Source: Fidelibacterota bacterium (GTDB taxonomy: Bacteria > Fidelibacterota > Marinisomatia > Marinisomatales > UBA1611). From it: a DNA stretch of 63,890 nt. A program made the translations under genes and the position numbers. This document shows, one piece after another, positions 1 to 7,879 of this stretch. The notes under the pieces were generated by a model. It made no database searches, was not told the origin of the DNA, and was given only the letters and a program-made list of their open reading frames with translations. Location of the stretch: positions 1 through 63,890 of the forward strand of contig JADHUI010000013.1 of assembly GCA_016784605.1 (NCBI GenBank), in the 5' to 3' direction. Numbering within the stretch: the first letter of the stretch is position 1; each line of letters opens with the position of its first letter.

Positions 1-1395
1 ATCAGCATTATCCATTCCCGTTTCGCCTGTTTCCATAAATGATACATACGTTTGATCTGAGTAATTATCTGAAGAAACAGTTAAACTAAAACTTCCTGTA
101 TGATCATTATCTGTGGTTCGATAAAAAGTACCTGCGACACTGGATTTATCTGCTGTCTCTATAGTCATACTTCCCGTTGCTCCACTGGCTTGTATCCAAA
201 ACCCTTGATAAGGGGCAATCAGTCCATCGGTTAAAGAACCTGTTGTACCATTCCAACTCTTATAGGCAGAGCTAGCATCATCCCAAACGCTTGTGGTCGC
301 TAAAAGGCTTGTTTTGGTGACTAAATCCCAATCAATAGTAGAAGCATAAGGATTACCCGCTAAAGCCCAGTTTCCATCAGCTATACTTGTTATACTGGCA
401 CTAGAACTATTTTCTGTGCCACTTACACTTAATGTAACCGGTAAATCATCTGTGCCATCATTATCTGTATCGGCAAAAACATATACTAAAAATCCTGTTC
501 CGGCTGTCTGACTGTCGCCACTACTAGAAATATCGGATAAGGATGTCCAAGATTGTCCAGATACATTTAAGGTCCAAACATTTGCTAATCCAGCACTTGG
601 GGAATCTGAACCGGTCATCCCTTGGGTAAACAGTTCTGAAAGCAAATCGCTATAAATTTGTCCTGCTACAGGGCTTGACATCATACGGAAACCCGAAGTG
701 CCGGAAATGATACATCCTACTGAAAACGAACCACTCAAGGCAGAGTAAGCAGTAGAACTATTACTATTATAATTTCCAGATTGAGACGTCCAGTACCTCA
801 AAGTTGATTTTGGACCAGATGTCCCATTAGATGTAACATATTGATAATTATCTGCCGTACCTAAACTAATAATTGTATTGTTGCTTACACTTAACCCTAA
901 AGGAATATAGGAATTATTGGCAGTAACAGTACCTGTCGAAATCCAATTTGTAGTTTTAGCCCATCCCACACCATGAATAAATATGGGAGAGACTGTACTT
1001 CCTTGGAACACAATGATATTATCGCCTATTCCCGAAATATTGAATCCTGCATCTTCTATCGACCATTCTCCTTCGACGGTACCTGAGTATGAAACGATTG
1101 TGCCAGAAGAAACACTCGTTGAAGCTATATATTTTAGAGTTCCCTCATTCGATTTTATTGCGGATCCATCCCAAGCGTTATCCGTGAAAAATATAGCAGT
1201 GTTTGCTTCTAATGAAACCAGAGGGACAAAATCAAAATTATCATTTCCATCAGCGTTTAATGTAACTAATAATATATCACCTGGTGAAAGTGTTGTTTGT
1301 GTATATCCGAAATTCAGAAATATGAAGCCAATAAATAAGATGATAAAAACACATTTATGTAAAAATAAAGTGGGTATTTCCCTATAGTTGATCAT
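1..1395 (-). CDS. Secreted repeat/T9SS-style protein, 3' end beyond window
   Basis: Reading the minus strand from an ATG at 1395 gives 465 codons without a stop, running off the left edge exactly in frame, so the gene is partial. Residues about 12-35 form a signal peptide (hydrophobic stretch ending near FGYTQ). Next comes a beta-rich domain of the GDILLVTLNADGNDNFDFV / IFFTDNAW type. I know this type from secreted FCB-group proteins. A second Ser/Thr/Gly-rich region from about residue 210 begins GFRMMSSPVAGQ and contains WALAGNPYASTIDWD, a layout common in Marinimicrobia and Balneola-like exported proteins that end in a T9SS tail. The tail itself would lie outside the window. The function is unknown; it is probably a cell-surface or released protein. 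The gene is transcribed divergently from the cluster starting at 1618. Confidence 0.8.
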   Translation of the reverse strand, partial: MINYREIPTLFLHKCVFIILFIGFIFLNFGYTQTTLSPGDILLVTLNADGNDNFDFVPLVSLEANTAIFFTDNAWDGSAIKSNEGTLKYIASTSVSSGTIVSYSGTVEGEWSIEDAGFNISGIGDNIIVFQGSTVSPIFIHGVGWAKTTNWISTGTVTANNSYIPLGLSVSNNTIISLGTADNYQYVTSNGTSGPKSTLRYWTSQSGNYNSNSSTAYSALSGSFSVGCIISGTSGFRMMSSPVAGQIYSDLLSELFTQGMTGSDSPSAGLANVWTLNVSGQSWTSLSDISSSGDSQTAGTGFLVYVFADTDNDGTDDLPVTLSVSGTENSSSASITSIADGNWALAGNPYASTIDWDLVTKTSLLATTSVWDDASSAYKSWNGTTGSLTDGLIAPYQGFWIQASGATGSMTIETADKSSVAGTFYRTTDNDHTGSFSLTVSSDNYSDQTYVSFMETGETGMDNAD

Positions 1396-1617
1396 ATTAA
1401 TTAAACTATACTCCGATATTTTAAATTCGCAATCTATTACTTTATATTATTGATAAGTCGTATTACAATTTAGTAAATCAATCATTAAAGATAAAGAGGA
1501 GTTCTTAAAGTTAATATCATCAATGATTTCTTAGGCTTATCAGAAAATAATTCTATTAATATTTCTCTCTTAAATGATAAAAATGAATAAATTAGGGACT
1601 GTTATTGAAAGATTTAT

Positions 1618-2175
1618 ATGTCAGATAAAAATATATCCGCCCTTTTACAAGTTTTAAATAGTGAACAACAAATCACTGCTAGGACTGACCAAAAAGCATT
1701 TACCATGTTATCCATACTTGGCGTATTCATGGTTTTCTTTATTGTCCACTTTCTGAAGCTTCAAATGAATTGGTTTATTTTTGCGATGGTTCTTGTTTAT
1801 TTTTCTTCCGCCTTAATGGCTATTATTCACCTTGTAATGGTAATTGTGCCAAGGGTAAGAAAAGTTAAATCTGAAGTGAAATTAGAAACGGATAAAGACG
1901 AACAATTTGCAAATCCTACCTTTTTTGGAGGTATTAGCCAATTTAAAGATGCCGATACATATGCATCTTATTTAAAGTCTATTAGTGAGACTGAAGATAA
2001 GATATATGAAATGTTTGCAGCTCAAGTTTTTTCTTTAGGAAAAATTAATGCCTACAAAAATACAGCATTAAGAAGATCTATATTTTTCTTTGTTAGTGCG
2101 ATTCTTTCTGAATTAATGATAATAATGTCTATGGCTTGGGCAAGAGCAGCAATTTACTTATTTCCTCCATCATGA
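1618..2175 (+). CDS. PycTM/DUF5706-like membrane protein
   Basis: 185 aa with hydrophobic helices at about 27-47, 52-77 and 153-178. Between the second and third helices lies a soluble segment with NPTFFGGI and then AQVFSLGKINAYKNTALRRS. An R-T-D-x-K-A motif before the first helix, a P-x-FFG motif, and a conserved helix running into the last membrane segment match what I recall of the Pycsar effector membrane domain (PycTM, DUF5706). Members of that family act with a nucleotide cyclase and disrupt the membrane when cCMP or cUMP is made. No cyclase gene is visible nearby, so a defence role is not shown, and stand-alone members exist. Its stop overlaps the start of the next gene (ATGA), so the two are probably co-translated. 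The family call is from memory of motif layout. Confidence 0.7.
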   Translation: MSDKNISALLQVLNSEQQITARTDQKAFTMLSILGVFMVFFIVHFLKLQMNWFIFAMVLVYFSSALMAIIHLVMVIVPRVRKVKSEVKLETDKDEQFANPTFFGGISQFKDADTYASYLKSISETEDKIYEMFAAQVFSLGKINAYKNTALRRSIFFFVSAILSELMIIMSMAWARAAIYLFPPS

Positions 2176-2705
2176 GGCTAAAAATATTACTTATTATTTT
2201 CTCCCTTTGGATGGGGTGCGTTCCCCAGGGACAAGTTGGCCCTAAAGGAGATCCCGGTATTCAGGGCGAAGAAGGGGAAAAGGGAAGTCCTGGAATCAAG
2301 GGTGAGAAAGGGGAGCCGGGCCCAGCTGGAGAATCAATTTCGGACGACTTAATCCAAAAGTTGGAAAACAGTTTAAAGCAATTGGACTCTAAATCAATTG
2401 AAAATGAAGAAATTGTTAGTGCAGAATATTATGTTTTTGGAATTGCTCCTCCTGTAGAAGGATTCATTTTTTTAACGAATTATGGAAACTTGTATGAACT
2501 CAAGAGTAAAAATCCACTCACTTTAGGAGACTCATTTCAGTTTGTAACACAAATTTCAAATCAACAAGATTTCTTAACCTTGGTATTAAAACCGAGAGGC
2601 GAAGGGCCTACACCATTTTTTCTTGCATTAACACAAAGCGGAAAAGTCTTTTCATCAAAGGATTTAAAAAAATGGGTTTCTCTGGAACCTATTCAATTGA
2701 AATAG
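2172..2705 (+). CDS. Collagen-like (GXY-repeat) lipoprotein
   Basis: 177 aa from the ATG at 2172, which overlaps the upstream stop as ATGA. A start further upstream in this frame at 2136 would put 12 extra residues before the signal peptide and is less likely. The N-terminus is a lipoprotein signal ending in the lipobox LWMGC. It is followed at once by about 12 Gly-X-Y triplets (residues about 20-55, rich in GEKGEPGPAGES-type units), a collagen-like stalk. The remaining 120 residues form a globular domain I do not recognise; it has YVFGIAPPVEGFIFLTNYGNLYEL and a later SGKVFSSKDLKKW, which could be beta-propeller or sheet-like repeats. It is probably anchored to the outer membrane or periplasm. 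The link to the PycTM-like gene is by overlap only. Confidence 0.8.
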   Translation: MRLKILLIIFSLWMGCVPQGQVGPKGDPGIQGEEGEKGSPGIKGEKGEPGPAGESISDDLIQKLENSLKQLDSKSIENEEIVSAEYYVFGIAPPVEGFIFLTNYGNLYELKSKNPLTLGDSFQFVTQISNQQDFLTLVLKPRGEGPTPFFLALTQSGKVFSSKDLKKWVSLEPIQLK

Positions 2706-2717
2706 GTTAATGACATT

Positions 2718-3041
2718 ATGAAAAACCATTCCTTTGTTTATTCAACAGACTCAAGCATTTCACACAATGATGAAAAGAATAATATTCAATTTCCGAAAGC
2801 AAAGGATCAACATATTCGAATTCATTTAGATCGAAAAGGTGGCGGGAAAATAGTTTCAGTTATAAAAGGTATCATGATGGAACCGCAAGAATTAAAACAA
2901 TTAGCGAAAGAATTAAAATCAAAATGTGGTGTAGGTGGTACAGTTAAAGATGGGCGAGTGCTTATACAAGGTAATCATCGAGAAAAAATTCAACAAATAT
3001 TAATCCAAAAAGGGTTTAATGTAAAATTAAGTGGTGGGTAA
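2718..3041 (+). CDS. yciH: SUI1/YciH-family translation initiation factor
   Basis: 107 aa. Residues about 33-105 form a SUI1 domain like that of eukaryotic eIF1 and bacterial YciH. Visible hallmarks are a basic first strand with DRKGGGKIVSVIKGI, the KELKSKCGVGGTVKDG loop (normally the most conserved part of the family), and IQGNHREKIQQILIQKGF near the end. Bacterial YciH is reported to influence start-site selection and initiation on the 30S subunit, especially under stress. The first 30 residues are polar and not conserved. The gene starts 12 bases after the collagen-like lipoprotein gene and is followed 34 bases later by the UGA-containing gene. No functional link to either neighbour is evident. 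Confidence 0.9.
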   Translation: MKNHSFVYSTDSSISHNDEKNNIQFPKAKDQHIRIHLDRKGGGKIVSVIKGIMMEPQELKQLAKELKSKCGVGGTVKDGRVLIQGNHREKIQQILIQKGFNVKLSGG

Positions 3042-3075
3042 CGCCTCTATAACTAATAAGGATAATCGGAGAATC

Positions 3076-4218
3076 ATGAAAAAAATATTAATCTTATCCA
3101 TAATATCTATATTTGCTTGGAATTGCACAAAAATTTCTGGGCAAGGATCGATTCAATTTGTTGTGACTGGGAATGTTCATGGGCAACTAGATCCGTGTGG
3201 TTGAAAGAAGAATCCTCTAGGCGGTCTGTCTAGAAAACTTGTTAAAGTAAACGAATTCAGAGCAGAAGGTAAATATCCGATCATTTTAGATTCGGGCGAT
3301 CTATTCTTCACAACTAAAATGATTACATCTTTTAATCGGGATTCGCAAAAATACCGAGCAGGTATAATGCTAGAAGGGTATGAGAAAATTGGATGTGATG
3401 CTTTGAATGTTGGCTATTTTGAATTTTTATTAGGTAAAGATTTCTTAATGGAAAAAGTAGCAAATACATCTGTTCCATTTATTTCAGCCAATCTAAGGTC
3501 ATCTGAAACGGGAGAATTATTATTTCCCCCGAGCAAAATTGTTAAACGAAATAATTTAACCGTTGGAGTGATTGGATTAACGACTCTTGTACCCGATACA
3601 ACATCAGGTGTTCAAGTAAGTAATCATGTGACTGCTGGGAATAATGAAATTAAGAAATTGAAAGATAAAGTTGATCTTATTGTTTTACTGATAAATAGTG
3701 ACCGAAAAGAGCATCAGAAACATCCAGCAGAATTTCCCGATGCCAATTTTATATTTGTGAGTGGAAGTAATAATCGTACAAGGCCCCATATGCCACAAAA
3801 AGAAGATGGACCCTTTCTGTATTCTTCAGGGAAGCAGGGAAAATATATGATGGTGCTAGATCTAGATATTAAACAAAATAATATACCGGTTGTAGATGTT
3901 TCGTCTCATGAAGAAAAAATAAAATCTGTCAATCGTCGTTTTGAAAGATTACAGAAAAAAGATCCGACCAAAACATTAGATGAACTATATGAGAAACAGC
4001 CCAACGTAATGAAATTAATCAAACAATACCGCCAAGATATTGTAAATGCTGAAGCCGCATTGGTCAGTGCTGTAAATACTTTGAAGTTTCAGAGTATTGG
4101 TTTAAACAAAAAAATTAAAGATGATCCGGAAATGTTATCATTTGTCGATGCATCTTTATTAACCTGCTCAAAACTAAATAAAAAAATCGACTATAAGGTT
4201 AATCCAAAAAAGAAATAA
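3076..4218 (+). CDS. UshA-like probable selenoprotein (in-frame UGA = Sec43)
   Basis: The ATG at 3076, with GGAGA just upstream, opens a frame with a signal-like N-terminus. It meets TGA at 3202-3204 (codon 43) and then continues open to 4218, giving 380 residues if UGA is read. The context DPCG-U-KKNPLGGLSRK matches UshA/5'-nucleotidase-like proteins that carry Cys at this place (DPCGC..NPLGGL). A hairpin with the GGUCU apical loop of bacterial SECIS elements lies just downstream of the UGA. The coding sequence on both sides is clearly one protein: metallophosphatase-like TGNVHGQLD before the UGA, ILDSGDLFF and ISANL after it. The usual GNHE metal motif is replaced by VGYFE, so classic nucleotidase activity is doubtful. 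A rhodanese and a MauE-like gene follow 2 bases later and by overlap, suggesting a periplasmic thiol/selenol redox role (inference). A plain nonsense mutation is the alternative. Confidence 0.88.
3202..3234 (+). promoter_or_regulatory. Sec UGA codon plus bacterial SECIS hairpin
   Basis: UGA at 3202-3204. The stem is 3216-3222 (UCUAGGC) paired with 3228-3234 (GUCUAGA): seven pairs, one a G-U wobble. It closes a five-base loop GGUCU (3223-3227). Eighteen bases separate the UGA from the loop, the same as I count in the Escherichia coli fdhF SECIS, whose loop also reads GGUC(U). SelB binds such a loop to place Sec-tRNA. The hairpin bases also encode the conserved PLGGLSRK segment. SelA, SelB, SelD and tRNA-Sec genes are not in this window. 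Confidence 0.85.
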
Positions 4219-4220
4219 TC

Positions 4221-4721
4221 ATGAAAATCGTTCAGAAAATCTGGACACAAGGGTCTATTCTCCTACTTTTGTCAATCTTCATTGGCGTAACGATAAACTT
4301 AAGCAGAAAGGATTCCGTTCCTTGGCTGGCTCAACCTTTATCTGAGGTCAATGAACTTGAGCTTATTTTACAACCAGTATATGAGCCATTCATTAAGAAT
4401 ATATCTATTGAAATAGCTGAACAATTGGTTGAGAAAAATATTCCATTTGTCGATGCCCGAGATGATGAATATTATAGAGAAGGTCATATCCCCAATGCTG
4501 TTTCAAGTAGTGATTTTTTAAGACTGACAGAATATTTAGATATATCGGTTGGGCTATTTGATCCATTCGTTGTGTATTGTAGCGATGATGATTGTGGCTC
4601 GAGTGAAGAATTAGCGATTCAATTACAGGCTGAAGGATATATGAATATTTATGTATTTAAAGGTGGTTGGAAAGAATGGAACAAAGCAGGTTTACCTATT
4701 GTAATGGATTCAAATGAATAA
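4221..4721 (+). CDS. Membrane-anchored rhodanese-domain protein
   Basis: 166 aa: one N-terminal membrane segment (about 11-27), then a rhodanese domain at about 60-163. Seen motifs are IPFVDARDDEYYREGHIPNA, the catalytic-loop cysteine C120 in VVYCSDDDCGSSEELA with a second cysteine C125, and the closing GGWKEWNKAGLPI. The family moves sulfur (sometimes selenium) through a cysteine persulfide; the extra C125 in the loop could instead allow a disulfide. With the N-terminal anchor, the domain probably faces the periplasm. It starts 2 bases after the UGA-containing gene and overlaps the MauE-like gene by 8 bases, so the three form a translationally coupled unit. Joint redox or sulfur/selenium work is inferred from this arrangement only. 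Confidence 0.9.
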   Translation: MKIVQKIWTQGSILLLLSIFIGVTINLSRKDSVPWLAQPLSEVNELELILQPVYEPFIKNISIEIAEQLVEKNIPFVDARDDEYYREGHIPNAVSSSDFLRLTEYLDISVGLFDPFVVYCSDDDCGSSEELAIQLQAEGYMNIYVFKGGWKEWNKAGLPIVMDSNE

Positions 4722-5154
4722 ATATATTCAACTTGTTATCCGAATTATCGTGGGTGGCTTATTTATTTATGCCAGTATTGATAAAATATCTGATCCTGCT
4801 ACATTTGCAAAACAAATCAATAATTACCACATTATTCCTTTTGGACTTGAAAATACGATTGCACTTGTATTGCCTTGGTTAGAAATTATTATCGGTATCT
4901 GTTTAATTATTGGAGTCTATGTAGAAGGGGCGTCAGGGTGGATACTTCTTTTATTAATTAGTTTTATTATATTTATGGTTCAAGCAATTATGCGTGGATA
5001 TAATATTGAATGTGGGTGCGGATTAAAAGAAGGCCAAATGATTGGGTTAAAGAAAATATTAGAAAATACAATTATGTCCATATCGATGTTTTGGCTTATG
5101 ATTCAACCAAAAATATATTTTACACTATTTCCGAAAACAGGTTTGGAAGAGTAA
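4714..5154 (+). CDS. MauE/DoxX-family membrane protein
   Basis: 146 aa with four hydrophobic segments (about 5-22, 45-68, 73-92, 112-135), the layout of MauE/DoxX proteins. A Cys pair sits in the loop before the fourth helix (C100 and C102, NIECGCGLKEG), as in MauE-like proteins, which are thought to support disulfide or thiol chemistry at the inner membrane. The N-terminal IRIIVGGLFIYASIDKISDP stretch is typical of the family, as is FAKQINNYHIIP. Its start overlaps the rhodanese gene by 8 bases. It is the last gene of this cluster before tRNA-Gly. It may pass electrons between membrane carriers and the periplasmic selenoprotein/rhodanese pair, but that is inference from gene order. Confidence 0.85.
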   Translation: MNKYIQLVIRIIVGGLFIYASIDKISDPATFAKQINNYHIIPFGLENTIALVLPWLEIIIGICLIIGVYVEGASGWILLLLISFIIFMVQAIMRGYNIECGCGLKEGQMIGLKKILENTIMSISMFWLMIQPKIYFTLFPKTGLEE

Positions 5155-5192
5155 GACTATTATCATAATTTTCACAGCTCAAAATTGAGAAT

Positions 5193-5265
5193 GCGAGAGT
5201 AGCTCAGTTGGTAGAGCTCCACGTTGCCAACGTGGTTGTCGCCGGTTCGAGTCCGGTCTCTCGCT
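5193..5265 (+). tRNA. tRNA-Gly(GCC)
   Basis: The acceptor stem GCGAGAG (5193-5199) pairs with CTCTCGC (5258-5264). The D-arm AGCTCAGTTGGTAGAGCT is standard, the anticodon stem CACGT/ACGTG holds loop TTGCCAA with anticodon GCC, and the T-arm contains GGTTCGAGTCC. Discriminator is T at 5265; CCA is not encoded. Confidence 0.97.
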
Positions 5266-5268
5266 CAG

Positions 5269-5304
5269 AAAAGCCTTTTAAGAGAAATCTTGGAAGGCTT
5301 TTTT
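5269..5304. terminator. Bidirectional Rho-independent terminator
   Basis: AAAAGCCTT (5269-5277) pairs with AAGGCTTTT (5294-5302) across a 16-base loop and runs into Ts on the plus strand and As/Ts on the other. It ends the tRNA-Gly transcript and overlaps the stop codon of the minus-strand gene at 5303, so it may serve both directions. Confidence 0.8.
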
Positions 5305-7879
5305 AATTGGCTGTAGCACAGGATTCGTTTGATTCTAACCCTTCAGTGCCATGCTCATTGATAGCTCTTATCTTATAACAGTGATTCTCTCCAGATGCAA
5401 CAGAATCAGCATAGCTTAACTCCCCAATTTCTAACATAAATGTATTGTCTTTATAGATTCTATATGCATCAGCAACTGAGATACTCGTCCAAGATAAGTC
5501 CAAAACGGCACTATCACCAGCTGTGACATTTAAAACGGGAGCTTCAACTAGAGCATGGGTTGTGAATGAAACAGGCGTTGATAAAGGACCTTCTGCTCCA
5601 TTTTCACTGACAGAACTTACAGAATAGAAATAAGATGTTGCATAATCGAGCCCTAAATCTTCAAAGGAAATATTTGGTCCAAAATACACATCTTGATTAT
5701 CTCTATATAAAATATAATTAGAAGCGGTACTCACAGAAGTCCAATTCAGCGAAATATTATTTTCCATGATTGATGCTGTTAAATCAACGGGCGGAGAAAT
5801 AAATGGAATTCCACAGGCTGAATTTGAATATTCGCCTTCAGTTCCAACATTATTAACAGCAGAAATTTGATAACAGTAGGGTGTTCCTCCAGCGACAGAT
5901 ATATCTAAAAAAGACAATTCAGAAGTTTCTACCAGAAATGTACTATCACGATAAATACGATAAAGGTTTGCGTCTAAAACACTGGACCATGAAAGGGAAA
6001 TAGAATCTGCACCTATAAGTAATGATACATTTTCTGGAATACCACTATATGAATTATCCGTAATGACAAAAATCGGTTGAGTTAAAGAGGTATTTCCACT
6101 CAAATCTTCGGCTATTGCTTGCAATATATGGGTCGACCCATTTGGATATTCCAGTGTTGACCATTCAAATTCAAATGGCTCTTCTGTGATTACACCAACA
6201 GATTCACTATCTATTTCGAGCGAAACTGATGCAATGCCATCATTATCATTGGCATAAACTTGTATGGTGACAATATCCGATACTGTTTGTCCTGAAATTG
6301 GATTTAGCATAGCAACAATGGGCGGTTCGGTATCCGTATCACTGCCAGGTTCATTGCTAACAATGACAGCAATAGGTTGCAGTTGTATCATATTAGCAGA
6401 TAAATCAGAAATAGAAATTGAAATGACATGGTCTTCATCTTCAGAATAACCATTCGTATCCCAATCGAGTGAATAGGGGTATTCAGTTACTGAACCGATG
6501 GTTGATCCGTCAACAGAAAATTGAACAGTCGCTACACCCACATTGTCGGATGCTGAAACGTTTATAGACACGATTTCTCCAACAGTTTGGCCGGCATAAG
6601 GATTTAAAATGGACCCCGTTGGATAAATATTATCTTCATTATTTATGGTAACTGAAATGGGTTGCGTCTGTGCTGAATTTTGAGATGTATCAAAAGTTTT
6701 GGCATATAAGGCTATTTCAGAATCTTCTATTTCATTATTTGTATCCCATGAATATTCATAGGGATATTCATTGTCTGTATTTACAAATGAATTATTGATA
6801 TAAAAATCCACATAATCAATGCCGCGATTATCTGTTGCAGTTGCTCGAATATTTACTATTCCAGATACCGATTGTCCTGCTGCAGGTTCCGTAATCACAA
6901 TTGCTGGGGGTAAAACATCGATATCAATGAAATTGTTAACGAATACAGTTATGGGAGACAATGAATTTGAGTTGCCGGAGACATCTTCCACAATGACACT
7001 AATCACATGGTATAAATCTTCCGAGGCTGTTTGAGTATCCCATTCAAATTCGTATGGCGATTCTTCATCCTGTATCGCGAGAATACCATCTAAATAGATC
7101 TGCACGAAGGATACACCTATATTATCTGATGCTACAACTTGAACTAAAATAGTGTCCGATACTGTAGCGGCTGCCGGAGGAAAAGTTATACTTCCCATTG
7201 GGAGAATATCATCAATAGGCTCTAAATTATCTACAAGAACACTGATTGGGCCAATAGATGTTTCGTTACCTGAAATGTCTCGAATAATAGCATAAATAGC
7301 ATAAGTAACATCGTCTTCCAAGTTAGATGTATTCCATTGATACGAATAAGGACTTGATGAACCGGTAAATTCTAATGAATCATTAATGAAGATGGAAACT
7401 GATTCCAGCCCATCATTATCCTGAGCATTTACGGTAATAGAAACGATACCATTGACCGTTTGTCCTGTAAATGGGTTAAGAAAATTTCCGTAAGGGTTTA
7501 CATTGTCAAAATTATCGATGGTAACCTTTATTGGCTCTGTCTGGTTTACATTATCAGTATTGTCAATTGCCTTAGCCGTAATCGAAATGTCCACATCTTC
7601 ACCAGACTCAAAAGTATTCCAAGTCCAATGATAAGGGGTTTCAGTTAATACGACTACGGATGAATCATTTAGAAAAAGCTCTACAGATGCGACTCCATCA
7701 TTGTCTTGAGCAAATATTTGAATATTGACCGTATCTTGTACGGTGGCCTTATCTGCAGGATTCACTAATGTTATTAATGGAGGGGATGTATCTTCTTCAG
7801 ATGGAATTTGAAAAAGGGGTGCTTCGCAACCCCAAAAAAGTAGTAGCCCCAGAATGAGTATTGTTAACGGCAATCTCAT
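5303..7879 (-). CDS. Lipoprotein with six Ig-like and three fibronectin III domains
   Basis: 858 aa. The signal ends in lipobox LFWGC (C18). Six Ig-like repeats of the Big_7 type (about 95 aa each, residues ~33-610) follow, each with PP..I..P..GQTV, A.DN.G(I/V)..V and a WDT-like strand, and each ending near I.V.I.N. Three fibronectin III repeats (~612-693, 694-775, 776-858) carry YRIYRD and CYQISAVN..GTEG motifs. That fibronectin subtype is also found in the two giant proteins at 28187 and 33089. Such proteins usually sit on the cell surface and bind or space other parts; no enzyme domain is visible. It overlaps the upstream paralogue by 4 bases (ATGA), so both are one transcript. Confidence 0.9.
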   Translation of the reverse strand: MRLPLTILILGLLLFWGCEAPLFQIPSEEDTSPPLITLVNPADKATVQDTVNIQIFAQDNDGVASVELFLNDSSVVVLTETPYHWTWNTFESGEDVDISITAKAIDNTDNVNQTEPIKVTIDNFDNVNPYGNFLNPFTGQTVNGIVSITVNAQDNDGLESVSIFINDSLEFTGSSSPYSYQWNTSNLEDDVTYAIYAIIRDISGNETSIGPISVLVDNLEPIDDILPMGSITFPPAAATVSDTILVQVVASDNIGVSFVQIYLDGILAIQDEESPYEFEWDTQTASEDLYHVISVIVEDVSGNSNSLSPITVFVNNFIDIDVLPPAIVITEPAAGQSVSGIVNIRATATDNRGIDYVDFYINNSFVNTDNEYPYEYSWDTNNEIEDSEIALYAKTFDTSQNSAQTQPISVTINNEDNIYPTGSILNPYAGQTVGEIVSINVSASDNVGVATVQFSVDGSTIGSVTEYPYSLDWDTNGYSEDEDHVISISISDLSANMIQLQPIAVIVSNEPGSDTDTEPPIVAMLNPISGQTVSDIVTIQVYANDNDGIASVSLEIDSESVGVITEEPFEFEWSTLEYPNGSTHILQAIAEDLSGNTSLTQPIFVITDNSYSGIPENVSLLIGADSISLSWSSVLDANLYRIYRDSTFLVETSELSFLDISVAGGTPYCYQISAVNNVGTEGEYSNSACGIPFISPPVDLTASIMENNISLNWTSVSTASNYILYRDNQDVYFGPNISFEDLGLDYATSYFYSVSSVSENGAEGPLSTPVSFTTHALVEAPVLNVTAGDSAVLDLSWTSISVADAYRIYKDNTFMLEIGELSYADSVASGENHCYKIRAINEHGTEGLESNESCATAN

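Noticed and set aside
983-1387. Plus-strand ORF of 134 aa near the left edge
   Set aside because: It lies wholly inside the minus-strand secreted gene (1-1395), which has a signal peptide and a long coherent protein; the plus-strand reading is a shadow.
1618-3041. A complete Pycsar defence system
   Set aside because: Only the effector-like membrane protein is recognised; no uridylate or cytidylate cyclase gene is nearby.
3202-3204. UGA as a simple nonsense mutation
   Set aside because: The frame stays clean and conserved past it, the Cys equivalent sits at that place in relatives, and the hairpin with the GGUCU loop is at the right distance. Not fully excluded without seeing the Sec genes.
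3319-4218. A shorter 299-aa gene starting at ATG 3319
   Set aside because: It would begin in the middle of the metallophosphatase-like domain without signal peptide or ribosome site; the reading from 3076 through the UGA explains the conserved residues before and after the UGA codon.
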